NCBI GenBank assembly: GCA_029778615.1
Contig: JAKOPZ010000286.1
Coordinates: 1-35,268, forward strand
Reading direction: 5' to 3'
Origin: Chloroflexota bacterium
GTDB lineage: Bacteria > Chloroflexota > Anaerolineae > UBA4142 > SHND01
Length of the DNA: 35,268 bases
Shown here: in pieces, positions 22,770 to 31,022 of the stretch
Position numbering within the stretch: position 1 is the stretch's first letter
Layout: the number at the start of each line of letters is the position of its first letter
Notes under the pieces: model-generated
The model's input: the letters and a program-made list of their open reading frames with translations, nothing else
Databases searched by the model: none
What the model was told of the DNA's origin: nothing
Position numbers and translations under genes: made by a program

Positions 22770-24800
22770 TCACCTCAATTCGACATATCCCAACTTGAAT
22801 CCCAATTCGCGCGCGTCCGTCGAATGTTCCAAAACATCACTGGGGCGAAATGTCGGCGAACGAAATTCAACAATCAGCGTATCTTGTTGTCGCAGCGCAT
22901 TGTCCAATCGAATTGGATAGTCCATCCATTCGGTAGAGAGTTGAAATTCAGCCACCGTTTTTGAATTCAACCGTACTGTCACGCTGGGCAATGGCTTGTT
23001 TGGCAATGGCACAGCGCGCGCGTAAAAGACCAAAGTTTGCGGCTCCTCTTCGCGCACGCCCGGAAATTTTACGAACGAACGCGCGCGCGTAAAACGAAAG
23101 GGTTCGGCGCCGTCCATTTCTATCGCGTGCAGATTCAACACATAGCCGAAACTGCTCGTGCTGTCCCCGAGTTCGAGCGAACGCGTCGGCGTCGCGTCGA
23201 ATGACCAAAACAACGGCGCGGGCACATCGGCTTGTCCTTGCGCCGCGCCCGCCGCGCGAATTTCGCGCGCCGCATTCTCGAATTCGCCCAAACGACGATA
23301 GGTGTCAATTTTGCCCAGCCGCGCTTGCACCTCGTATTCGTTCCGTTGCAGCGCGGAATCATACGCCGCCAACGCCTTGTCGAAATCGCCCGCGCGCCGG
23401 TACGCATCGCCCAATTCATCGCGCGCCTTGAGATAGTCGGGAAACGCGGCGACGGCTTTTTGAACAATTTCTATATCGCGTCCGTTCGCTTGCCACAAAT
23501 AAAATTCACTCGCCAACAACGGCGCAAGGCGCGGTGTGTAGGCAAAATAAAAAATCAAGCAGGTCGTCATCAACCACGCGACGCGCGCGCGTGCAGACAA
23601 ATGTTTCCGGAAACCAAGTCCCTGTGCCAATGCCGCGCCGGCAAAAAAAATAAACACGAATACAAAATGCAAACGAAAACGCGTGAACGCGTGATACAAC
23701 GCCAACAGCAGCAGCGTATACACGAGCCACGCGAGAAACAATTTGGGTGCGGCGCGCCAGGTCAAAAAAATGCCTGCCATGCCCAGCACGACGACGCCGA
23801 GAAAAAAAATATCATTGACGGCGACGAGTGGGAGGGTCGGCGCATCCACATTTACGTCGGTCAAGAAACCCGCGCCGCGCGCATACGCGTCCAGTTCCAG
23901 ATGAAAATTACCCGCGAAATTTTGCGCGCCCTGAATGCCAAGTTGGTCGAGCGGGTCCGCCAAAATATTTTGAATGCCGCGCTGCATCGCATAGCGGTCC
24001 CGGTCGGCGGGATTGGAAATCACCGCGAGCGCGTTTTCAAAATCATCGTTCCGCGCGCGATGGTCGCGCCACAAGTTCCATCCGCCTGTCGAATCAATCA
24101 ACAGCCAGCGCTGAAAAGTCACCGCGTTGCGCGCCGTGTAGGGCAGAATCAAGACCAATGCCCCAAAGGTCAAAAGCGCGACACGCGCCACCGCCCATTT
24201 CCACCGCGCCCGCTGCGTATACAAAAACTCGAGCGCGACGAGCGGCAAAAAATACAATGCCATCGGGCGCACCAGCGCGGCATAGCCCAAAATGAAACCC
24301 GCGCCCAATGCTTGCGCATACGAGAGGGGTTGCATCCAACGCGTGAGGACGTACAAAAAAAGCAAAACGCAAAATACAAACAACGTTTCGGAAAGCACCC
24401 ACGAGCCCGCCGTCGAAGCATAGAATGGCGCGACCGCGAGCAAGCCCGCCGCCCACACGCCCGCGTTTTCGCCGAACGCGCGCCGCGCCGCGACGTACAT
24501 CAACGCGACGGTCAGGACGCTGATGCCGATTTGAAAGACAAGCGCGATTTCAATGGACGTGCCAAAGGCAGCAAAAATTGGAGCGAGAAAGAGAGGAAAA
24601 CCGGGCGCGCGCGTGTAACGCAGCGGATAGGGGTCCTGAAAAAATTCGCCGCGCGCAAACAAAACGCCGAGTTGAAAATATTCGTCGTCGTCGTACGACA
24701 ATTCATATTTTCCAAATGACGCAGTGCGTTGCCAATACGCGAGCCGCAATGCGAACGCGACCAGAAACAACGCGAGCAAAATCCAAACATGCCGTCGCAT
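22770..24800 (-). CDS. GT39-like membrane glycosyltransferase with TPR and C-terminal domain
   Basis: Protein of 676 residues in three parts. Residues of about 1-420 contain around ten to twelve membrane helices of the GT-C type, with the acidic motif YDDDEYF in the first extracytoplasmic loop, where GT39 mannosyltransferase-like enzymes have their catalytic aspartates. Such enzymes use polyprenyl-phosphate sugars outside the membrane. Residues of about 440-530 carry tetratricopeptide-like repeats (ARDELGDAYRRAGDFDKALAAYDSAL). The last 140 residues are strand-rich and unassigned. ATG 24800 lies five bases after the stop of the preceding glycosyltransferase gene; ATG 24821 would overlap it and is possible. 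It belongs to the surface-polysaccharide cluster. Confidence 0.85.
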   Translation of the reverse strand: MRRHVWILLALFLVAFALRLAYWQRTASFGKYELSYDDDEYFQLGVLFARGEFFQDPYPLRYTRAPGFPLFLAPIFAAFGTSIEIALVFQIGISVLTVALMYVAARRAFGENAGVWAAGLLAVAPFYASTAGSWVLSETLFVFCVLLFLYVLTRWMQPLSYAQALGAGFILGYAALVRPMALYFLPLVALEFLYTQRARWKWAVARVALLTFGALVLILPYTARNAVTFQRWLLIDSTGGWNLWRDHRARNDDFENALAVISNPADRDRYAMQRGIQNILADPLDQLGIQGAQNFAGNFHLELDAYARGAGFLTDVNVDAPTLPLVAVNDIFFLGVVVLGMAGIFLTWRAAPKLFLAWLVYTLLLLALYHAFTRFRLHFVFVFIFFAGAALAQGLGFRKHLSARARVAWLMTTCLIFYFAYTPRLAPLLASEFYLWQANGRDIEIVQKAVAAFPDYLKARDELGDAYRRAGDFDKALAAYDSALQRNEYEVQARLGKIDTYRRLGEFENAAREIRAAGAAQGQADVPAPLFWSFDATPTRSLELGDSTSSFGYVLNLHAIEMDGAEPFRFTRARSFVKFPGVREEEPQTLVFYARAVPLPNKPLPSVTVRLNSKTVAEFQLSTEWMDYPIRLDNALRQQDTLIVEFRSPTFRPSDVLEHSTDARELGFKLGYVELR

Positions 24801-24805
24801 CTTGG

Positions 24806-26017
24806 TCAGGGGCGCAAACATTCGTTCAAAACATGTTCCAACAATTCCGCGTGTTTCTGCCACGAAAAAAATTCCACCACACGCGCGCGCCCCGCGTCAC
24901 CCAAGCGTTTCGCCAACGGCGCATCATCCACCAATTTCAAAATCGCCGCGCGCATTTTTTCCAAATCATTTTCAGGATACAGCAAACCCTCTTGCCCATC
25001 GCGCACGATATTGTTCAAACCTGCCACATCAATCGTCACGACAGGCAAGCCCATCGCCATATATTCATGCACTTTTAACGGAGACCAATAGAAACCGACG
25101 CGGAGGGGGGGGTGAACCTGCGTATTGAACGGCGCGACACCGACATCACACAGCGCGAGATAATACGGCACGCGCGCATACTCTACCGCCCCCGTCAAAA
25201 TAATTTTGTCTTGCAAATTCGCGCGCGCAACCTTTTCGCGCGTTTCCTCCAACAATTCTCCCGAACCAATCATCAAAAACAAAACATCGTCGCGCGTCTC
25301 CAAAATCTTTTCTGCCACCTGGTAAAATTCGCGCATGCCATGCCAACTCCGAAACGAACCCAGAAACCCCACAACGCGTTTATTGTTCGGATTAATCTCC
25401 AGTCTCCAGTCCCCAATCTCTTTTTCCTTCAATCGCGTTCGGTCGAACATTTCTACATTCGCGCCCCACGGAATTTCGCGCACCTTGTCGCGCAATTCGG
25501 GAAACGGCACCGTGACGGCGAGCGGCGTGACGATTCGTTTTGCGAACGTCGCTTGTTCGCGCGCCATCCGCGTCATCCATCCGAACATCAATTTGTCTGC
25601 AACATATTTTTTGGAACCGCGCGGGTCGAGCATTGGCGCATTCACTTCAAGCAAGGTCGGAATGTTTGCGCGATGTGCGACGCGTAATGCTGCGCCCGAA
25701 AAATTGTAATAGCGTTCCATCATCACATCAGGTTTTGTTTCCGTAATCAACTCGCGCATTGGCGATTCCAATTGCCACAATAAAAAATTAGAACGCGTGG
25801 GAATTCGAACCAAATCGAACCCCGCCATTTTTTCGCGCGCCGCCTGCCCCGCTTTTTGCTGTACGACAACGGTAATGTCATGCGCGCGCCGCGCCAATTG
25901 CTGCGCGACTTCGGTCACATGCACCGCGCCGCCGTGCGAGCCGGGGAGCGATTCTTTGAGCGCAACGTAAAGGATTTTCAATGCGTCATTCGTCAAACGT
26001 GAAACGTGAAACGTCAT
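24806..26017 (-). CDS. GT4-family glycosyltransferase
   Basis: Protein of 403 residues with the GT-B fold. An N-terminal KILYVALKESLPGSHGGAVHVTEVAQQL is typical of retaining GT4 enzymes, and VVGFLGSFRSWHG opens the C-terminal donor domain. The donor-site segment is SPLKVHEYMAMGLPVVTIDVAG, where the conserved Glu lies in HEYMA. Two oddities are visible. Residues of about 200-210 (EIGDWRLEIN) come from a heptamer array, and a tract of eight C lies in the codons near residue 303 (25105-25112). The start ATG 26017 is itself in a heptamer array, and TTG codons further in are alternatives. The sugar and acceptor are unknown. Confidence 0.9.
   Translation of the reverse strand: MTFHVSRLTNDALKILYVALKESLPGSHGGAVHVTEVAQQLARRAHDITVVVQQKAGQAAREKMAGFDLVRIPTRSNFLLWQLESPMRELITETKPDVMMERYYNFSGAALRVAHRANIPTLLEVNAPMLDPRGSKKYVADKLMFGWMTRMAREQATFAKRIVTPLAVTVPFPELRDKVREIPWGANVEMFDRTRLKEKEIGDWRLEINPNNKRVVGFLGSFRSWHGMREFYQVAEKILETRDDVLFLMIGSGELLEETREKVARANLQDKIILTGAVEYARVPYYLALCDVGVAPFNTQVHPPLRVGFYWSPLKVHEYMAMGLPVVTIDVAGLNNIVRDGQEGLLYPENDLEKMRAAILKLVDDAPLAKRLGDAGRARVVEFFSWQKHAELLEHVLNECLRP
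25105..25112 (-). repeat. Homopolymer of eight C in a glycosyltransferase gene
   Basis: Eight G on the plus strand (C on the coding strand) lie within the reading frame (QVHPPLR). The frame is intact here. Such tracts can slip during replication. Confidence 0.8.
25394..25421 (-). repeat. Heptanucleotide array inside a GT4 gene
   Basis: Four units (AATCTCC, AGTCTCC, AGTCCCC, AATCTCT) in a row, in frame, encode IGDWRLEI between the two domains of the glycosyltransferase. It is the same family as 2401-2434. Confidence 0.93.
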
Positions 26018-26051
26018 TTGCAATTCTCGTTTCTCGCTTCTCGCTTCTCGG
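25984..26051 (-). repeat. Two adjacent heptamer arrays at a gene junction
   Basis: From 25984 to 26018 there are five 7-base units of one kind (CGTCATT, CGTCAAA, CGTGAAA twice, CGTCATT). From about 26023 to 26051 there are four of another kind, GAGAAGC-like on the minus strand. They span the gap between a methyltransferase gene and the GT4 gene and include the GT4 start codon. Confidence 0.92.
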
Positions 26052-27071
26052 CTACACTTTCTCCACCAACAAAAAATACGGACCCGCGCGCAAACCGCCA
26101 AACAGCGCAATATCCAACTGCATCATCTTGGACGCCATTTCCAACGGCACAACATATTTGTTTCCATTCTGCATCGCCGCGCGCACATTCGTCCGCGCAT
26201 TCACTTGCTGCTCCAATTTGTTTTTCCCGCGCGTTTTTTTGCTCAAATAATTTTCGCCCAACTTCATAAACACATTTTCAATCCAACCCTGCAGCACGCC
26301 ATTCCAAAACGCGACGCGCTTTACAACAAAACCGTTTTGTTCAAACACATCGCGCAATTCCTCGTATGTGCGAATCGCTTTTACGTGGTCGCTCTTGCGC
26401 CAATCGTCGCGTGTAAAATCCACCGCGCCGCGTTTCGTCAACCAACGCGTCACCGCTTGCTGCGGTTTCATCAACGGCGCGAGCGCTTGTTTTTCGCGCG
26501 TGTTGGAAAAAATAAAAAATTTGCCGCGCGGTTTCATTACACGGCGCGTCTCGTGCAACACACGCGCAATATCCTCATACGTGAGATGTTCCAACACATC
26601 AATCGAAAAAACCTTGTCGCACATTTCGTCGCGTATCGGCAGCGCGCGCAAGTCCGCGCGCAGCAGCGGCAATTCTCGCAATGCGCGTTCCGCGAACCAC
26701 GGCGCAAGGTCTGCCGCAAGCATCGTGTCCACTTGTCCGCGATTCCAGTATGCAAACTTTCCATTCCCGCAGCCCAAATCCAACACCACATCGTTTGATT
26801 CAAATTTCAAAAAATCATTCAGCACATTATTTTTCACCTGCGCCGAAAGCAGCGGCTGCCCGAAATCGCGATAGTCCAAAATCTGCGCGCCTTCTTCCTC
26901 CACATATTGCGTCGTATGTTCAAACTCCGCGCGCGGCAGCAATTCCGCGTACCCGTCTCGAATCGCGTACTGTGTCGCGCATTGCGTACACGTCAAAACA
27001 TCCCCGCGCAATTCAAGTGACGCGTGGTCGGTGGGACAGCACAGCAAGGGAACAAGACTCGCAATGAACAT
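26052..27071 (-). CDS. SAM-dependent methyltransferase with N-terminal zinc-ribbon-like part
   Basis: Protein of 339 residues. The first 45 residues resemble a Trm112-like or zinc-ribbon segment, with Cys11, Cys12, Cys28 and Cys31 (LTCTQCATQY). VVLDLGCGNGKFAYW is the SAM-binding motif I, and VFSIDVLEHLTYEDIARVLHETRRVMKPRGKFFIFS covers the later class I motifs. The C-terminal third is less conserved and may bind the acceptor. In this context it may methylate a glycan or lipid-linked sugar, which is an inference. A heptamer array lies directly upstream of the ATG and another directly after the stop. Confidence 0.88.
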   Translation of the reverse strand: MFIASLVPLLCCPTDHASLELRGDVLTCTQCATQYAIRDGYAELLPRAEFEHTTQYVEEEGAQILDYRDFGQPLLSAQVKNNVLNDFLKFESNDVVLDLGCGNGKFAYWNRGQVDTMLAADLAPWFAERALRELPLLRADLRALPIRDEMCDKVFSIDVLEHLTYEDIARVLHETRRVMKPRGKFFIFSNTREKQALAPLMKPQQAVTRWLTKRGAVDFTRDDWRKSDHVKAIRTYEELRDVFEQNGFVVKRVAFWNGVLQGWIENVFMKLGENYLSKKTRGKNKLEQQVNARTNVRAAMQNGNKYVVPLEMASKMMQLDIALFGGLRAGPYFLLVEKV

Positions 27072-27080
27072 TTCGCTAAC

Positions 27081-27108
27081 CGTGATACCTGCTACCTACT
27101 ACCTACTA
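27081..27108 (-). repeat. Heptanucleotide array, unit GGTAGTA-like
   Basis: Four 7-base units (plus strand CGTGATA, CCTGCTA, CCTACTA, CCTACTA) run from 27081 to 27108. The stop codon TAG of the upstream membrane-protein gene (27106-27108) is formed within the last unit. Confidence 0.9.
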
Positions 27109-28515
27109 CCGCCCAAAAAACGACCCGCGATTCAACACAAACCTCTGCACAATTTCAAACAAACGCGGCGGCACGCCGACAAATTGATTGCGCGCCATTT
27201 CCAACATGTCAACGGGCTGCTGACGCGGCACCATACCTGTCACGAATTGGATGATAAAAAATAAATTCCACACAATTAACAGCGCGCCCGCGCCTGCGAG
27301 AATCGGACGCGGCACGCGTGTGTGAAGTGCATCCACAAACGCCGCGAGTCCGACAACAAAAATCACCGTGCAATTGATAAAGCGTCGTCCGCCATACGCC
27401 GCGCCGCCGAACCAAGTCGAAAACGAACCGAGCAAATATGTTTCCACCGCGAACGCGATGAGAAATACTGCCGCGAGAAATTTATCGTGCCGCCACAAAA
27501 AAAATAATCCAATCACCGCGAGCAGCACAACGGGCGTCCATGTGAACAAGCCGTGAAAATTGGAAAACAACACATCGAGAATGTGATTGCCGTCCCACGT
27601 AAATTTATCCGTCACATTCCGCGCGGGCAAAAAGTTTCCGTTCAACACACGATACGAAATCAATTGCGGCAGAAACACTACGCACGCGCCGACACTCATC
27701 ATCAGCGCGCCGCCAAACCATTTTTTCGTCGCCGCGAAATTTTCACTTGAACGCGCGGCGCAATACATCGCGTATGCAATCTCCACCAACGGTATCACAA
27801 AAAATACCGCTTCTTGCTCGCGCACCATCGTCATCAATCCGCCGCTCGCGCCCAACACAAACCAATCGCGCAATTTTCCATCTGCGCGCGATTCGCGCGT
27901 GCGCCACCACACATACACAAACAACGCCGATGCAAACAACGATGCCGCGTGACTGAACGCGGGCGCGACGTACATGTAATACACCGCGTTCGTCGCAAAC
28001 AAAATCGTCAGCGCCGCGCCCAACGCAATCCACTCTGCAAAATAATTGCGCGCAATGCAATATGCCAAATAGATGCCGAGCCAGCCATAAAACACCGACG
28101 CCATACACACCGCGTAAATGTACGGGGCAGAAACTCCATTCGCCGCAAACGCGGGATTGAAATTCTGCGCGACAAGCGCAAACAAATGCGCGACGAGATA
28201 AAACGGCAGCCAGAGCACCGCCGTTCCCATCGGACCGAAATTGATTTGCAAGCCCGTCGCGGTTCGCATGTCCAAAAATGTTTCTTTGAAACGCGAACGC
28301 ACGCAGTCCTCAAAATCCAAATTGCAAAAGTATTCGTACTGATTGCGAAAATCCAAATCGCCGTCGAGCAAGATGGAAGGCAAGTACGAAAAGTATTCAA
28401 TTTCATCGGACGCGGCGACGCGCGGCGTGACGAACGGCAGCGAAATCAAAAACAACACCACCATCACCAACAAGCCGCGTTCGATGCGAACACGTCCGAA
28501 AGAGAAATACTTCAT
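27106..28515 (-). CDS. Multi-spanning membrane protein, probable GT-C glycosyltransferase
   Basis: Protein of 469 residues with about ten to eleven predicted membrane helices, the first near residues 14-32. DEIEYFSYLPSILLDGDLDF follows it, an acidic loop in the position where GT-C enzymes carry their catalytic residues. The rest resembles membrane proteins of the GT39/PMT-like group only in layout. It would act at the outer face of the cytoplasmic membrane using a lipid-linked sugar. ATG 28515 is preferred; ATG 28521 two codons earlier sits at the very edge of a GTAGTAACG-type element. There is no visible ribosome binding site. The stop is provided by a heptamer array. Confidence 0.78.
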   Translation of the reverse strand: MKYFSFGRVRIERGLLVMVVLFLISLPFVTPRVAASDEIEYFSYLPSILLDGDLDFRNQYEYFCNLDFEDCVRSRFKETFLDMRTATGLQINFGPMGTAVLWLPFYLVAHLFALVAQNFNPAFAANGVSAPYIYAVCMASVFYGWLGIYLAYCIARNYFAEWIALGAALTILFATNAVYYMYVAPAFSHAASLFASALFVYVWWRTRESRADGKLRDWFVLGASGGLMTMVREQEAVFFVIPLVEIAYAMYCAARSSENFAATKKWFGGALMMSVGACVVFLPQLISYRVLNGNFLPARNVTDKFTWDGNHILDVLFSNFHGLFTWTPVVLLAVIGLFFLWRHDKFLAAVFLIAFAVETYLLGSFSTWFGGAAYGGRRFINCTVIFVVGLAAFVDALHTRVPRPILAGAGALLIVWNLFFIIQFVTGMVPRQQPVDMLEMARNQFVGVPPRLFEIVQRFVLNRGSFFGR

Positions 28516-28519
28516 GTGC

Positions 28520-28576
28520 ATAGTAACGAATTTATTCGTTCTCTTGGCGCGCTGTAACGAATGAATTCGTTACTAC
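28520..28576. repeat. GTAGTAACG palindromic element, copy in GT cluster
   Basis: A 57-bp element with self-complementary arms (AACGAATTTATTCGTT and AACGAATGAATTCGTT) and outer TAGTAAC/GTTACTA ends. On the minus strand it encodes the last 14 residues (VVTNSFVTARQENE) and the TAA stop of the upstream glycosyltransferase, and it abuts the next start codon. Confidence 0.9.
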
Positions 28577-29710
28577 CTTTTCCGCCGCGCTTACAATTTT
28601 CTCGGCGCGTCGTTTGTATGTGAAATCCGCCACGCGCTCCCGCGCACGTTCACCCAAACCAATCGCGTCGGGTTGAAATGCGCGTGTGAGTTGTGTTGCG
28701 AACGCGTTCACATCGCCGCGCGGAAAATACAATGCGCCGTCGCCCAAAATTTCGCGCAGCGACGCGCGGTCAACGCACACTATCGGGCGCGCCATTGCCA
28801 TATATTCAAACATTTTCAACGGCGATGCCGTCGCGTCCGTCACCGTATCGGGAATCACCAACACATCCGCCGCCGCCAAGTATTCCGCAATCACGTTTGA
28901 CGCTTGACGTTTGACGAACAAAACGCGTTCTGAAATTGCTAACTCATTCGCCATTTCGCGTAACTCTTGCAACTCAAACTCGCGTCCGCCAATCAACACG
29001 AGCCGCACATTTGAATCATTCCACATTTTGAACGCGCGCAACAAAACATCCAAACCGCGATATTTGAATGTGAGACCCGCATAAGTGACGATGCGCGCAT
29101 CGCGCGGCAAATTCAATTTTGCGCGCATCTCTATTTTATCGCGTGGAAAATACATCGCGTCATCATATGCGTCGGGAATGCAAAAGACGCGTTCGGGTGA
29201 TTGCCAGCCCCGCTTGATAATTTCTTGGCGAAATGTTTCGGTGAGCGAGGCGATGCCGCGCGAGTTTCTTAAGGTTGTTTCGTCCATCTGTTTCAGCGAT
29301 TCAATCAAGCGCGCGCTTTTGTTTTGTCCGGGATGTTGTGATTCCAAATCATGCACTTCGTACATCACGGGCAAGTTCGCGCGCACAAAACGATACGCGC
29401 ACACAATATCGCGCGTGTAAATCAAATCGGGTTTCGCCGACGCGATGATGCGGTTCGCGCGTTCAGCGTACAACGCGCGTTCGATGTACGACCAGCGTCC
29501 GCTTTTGTACACGCGTGAAAGTTTGTTGATGGGAATACGTCCGAGTTGGCGCGTCGGAAAGGGGGGGGGGATTTCATTCCCAAAACGCGGGACGATTGCG
29601 GTGAGATGTTCGCCGAGTTGTTTCGAGAGTTCGCGCAGTGTGTTGAACGTTTGAATCGAATTCGCGGATTCGAGATTGAGCGGCGAGTACGCAATATAAC
29701 AGAGGTGCAT
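28532..29710 (-). CDS. GT4-family glycosyltransferase
   Basis: Protein of 392 residues with a GT-B fold. LCYIAYSPLNLESANSIQ is the N-terminal acceptor domain start, PDLIYTRD and MYEVHDLESQHP are typical of this group, IVTYAGLTFKYRGLDVLLRAF opens the donor domain, and SPLKMFEYMAMARPIVCVD contains the conserved Glu. Three repeats lie in the frame. A run of ten C (29561-29570) encodes PPP near residue 49. Three heptamers (28891-28911) encode part of KRQASN near residue 270. A palindromic element encodes the C-terminus. The enzyme belongs to the polysaccharide cluster; donor and acceptor are unknown. Confidence 0.9.
   Translation of the reverse strand: MHLCYIAYSPLNLESANSIQTFNTLRELSKQLGEHLTAIVPRFGNEIPPPFPTRQLGRIPINKLSRVYKSGRWSYIERALYAERANRIIASAKPDLIYTRDIVCAYRFVRANLPVMYEVHDLESQHPGQNKSARLIESLKQMDETTLRNSRGIASLTETFRQEIIKRGWQSPERVFCIPDAYDDAMYFPRDKIEMRAKLNLPRDARIVTYAGLTFKYRGLDVLLRAFKMWNDSNVRLVLIGGREFELQELREMANELAISERVLFVKRQASNVIAEYLAAADVLVIPDTVTDATASPLKMFEYMAMARPIVCVDRASLREILGDGALYFPRGDVNAFATQLTRAFQPDAIGLGERARERVADFTYKRRAEKIVSAAEKVVTNSFVTARQENE
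28891..28911 (-). repeat. Heptanucleotide array, ACGTTTG, inside a GT4 gene
   Basis: Three units (ACGTTTG, ACGCTTG, ACGTTTG) in a row within the coding frame. They are related to the CGTGAAA family at 25984-26018. Confidence 0.85.
29561..29570 (-). repeat. Homopolymer of ten C in a glycosyltransferase gene
   Basis: Ten G on the plus strand (ten C on the coding strand) near codons 48-51. The frame is open here; a one-base change would end translation early. Confidence 0.85.
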
Positions 29711-29720
29711 TGCGAATCAA

Positions 29721-31013
29721 CTATTCCGATTGCGCGCCGACAAGTTGATGCGGCGCAGGATTGTTACGCACAAAAAATTGCAAAAGGATGGCGGTCAATG
29801 CCGCGCAAAGCACCGCAAAGCCAAACATGGCTTGAAACCCAAACGTGTCCGCAATCCAACCGCCAAGAATCGGCGCGGCGATTGTCGCGGGGACAATCAA
29901 TGTATTCGCAAGTCCAACATAGACGGGACGCTCGGTTTCTGCGCCAAATTCGAGCGTCATGGCAATGCTAATCGCCCACAGCGCAACGTTCCCGACACCT
30001 GTCAGAATAAAGACGAGATAGAACCATTCCAGCGTCGGACTCACCAATGCGAGCAGCGCCGCGCATAACGCCGCGAGCGTGCCAAGCACGAGAACTGCGC
30101 GATGACCAAATTTATCGCCAAGCGCGCCCATGATGGGATTCGCAATCACTTGAGTTGCCAACAGGATGCTCGTCATCACGCCGGCGGTTTCGGGATTCAT
30201 GTCGAACGCGCGCACAGCATAGATGGTATAAAACGCGGCGGCAGCGGTGGCGAATTGGGCAAAGAAACGCGCGGTGACGAACCAACTAAAATTTTTGTCG
30301 CGCTGCAGCACGTGTCCCGCTTGTTTCCAAATCGAACGCGTGCTGAATTCAGACGTGTTCAAGGCGTGATTGGTTTCGCGCGTCAACATGAGGAAAACAT
30401 ACGAAATCGCCATGCCGACACCGGCAAGTAAAAAGCAGAGCGCGTAATTTGTAGGACTGTTGACGCGCAGCAAAATAATGCCCGCAAGCAGCGCGCCGCC
30501 GCTCGCAAATAAATTCGCGGTTGCCGATTGCATGCCGAAAAATTTTCCGTGATGACGCGGCGGAATAATTTTTGCAATCATGCTTTGCCACGCCGTGGCG
30601 GTCAGTCCGCCGCCCAAGCCCTGCCACGCAAGCAAAAGAAAAACAATTACGAGCGCCAAATTGGCATCGAGCGCTTGCGAAAACAATGCCACCAGCGCGA
30701 GTCCGAGATACGGCACGCGCTCGTGAATCGTCATCAGCATCACCATCGGTTTGTAACGCAAGAGACGACTCACGGCGCCGGCAGTAAAGAGCTGTGGCAA
30801 TTGCCAACCGATGGTGTGCAGCGCGGGAATGAGTCCAATCAAAATTGCCGAACTCGTGAGCGTGTTGACAAAAAGCGGAATGACCGTGACGAATGAAGCG
30901 AAACCGAGCGCGCTGCCAAAAAATGCGCCGTCGAGAACGCCGGCAAACACATTAAAGCGCAAATGTTTTGCGGCATAGTGTTTTGCAAATTCGAGCGACG
31001 ATTCGGATTGCAT
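29721..31013 (-). CDS. MFS transporter
   Basis: Protein of 430 residues with about twelve membrane helices in two halves. A cytoplasmic loop near residue 80-90 (SRLLRYKPMVML) corresponds to the MFS loop 2-3 region, and DKFGHRAVLVLG in the second half is its counterpart. The gene lies between a methyltransferase and a glycosyltransferase with gaps of nine and ten bases, so it is part of the operon. It may export a small precursor or simply hitchhike. The substrate is not predictable. No ribosome binding site is evident before ATG 31013. Confidence 0.88.
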   Translation of the reverse strand: MQSESSLEFAKHYAAKHLRFNVFAGVLDGAFFGSALGFASFVTVIPLFVNTLTSSAILIGLIPALHTIGWQLPQLFTAGAVSRLLRYKPMVMLMTIHERVPYLGLALVALFSQALDANLALVIVFLLLAWQGLGGGLTATAWQSMIAKIIPPRHHGKFFGMQSATANLFASGGALLAGIILLRVNSPTNYALCFLLAGVGMAISYVFLMLTRETNHALNTSEFSTRSIWKQAGHVLQRDKNFSWFVTARFFAQFATAAAAFYTIYAVRAFDMNPETAGVMTSILLATQVIANPIMGALGDKFGHRAVLVLGTLAALCAALLALVSPTLEWFYLVFILTGVGNVALWAISIAMTLEFGAETERPVYVGLANTLIVPATIAAPILGGWIADTFGFQAMFGFAVLCAALTAILLQFFVRNNPAPHQLVGAQSE

Positions 31014-31022
31014 GTGAGTTTT

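Noticed and set aside
23232-24719. A 495-codon open frame on the plus strand opposite the GT39-like gene
   Set aside because: Arg/Gln-rich translation with no domain character. Such long antisense frames come from the codon use of the real minus-strand gene, which has clear membrane helices and motifs.
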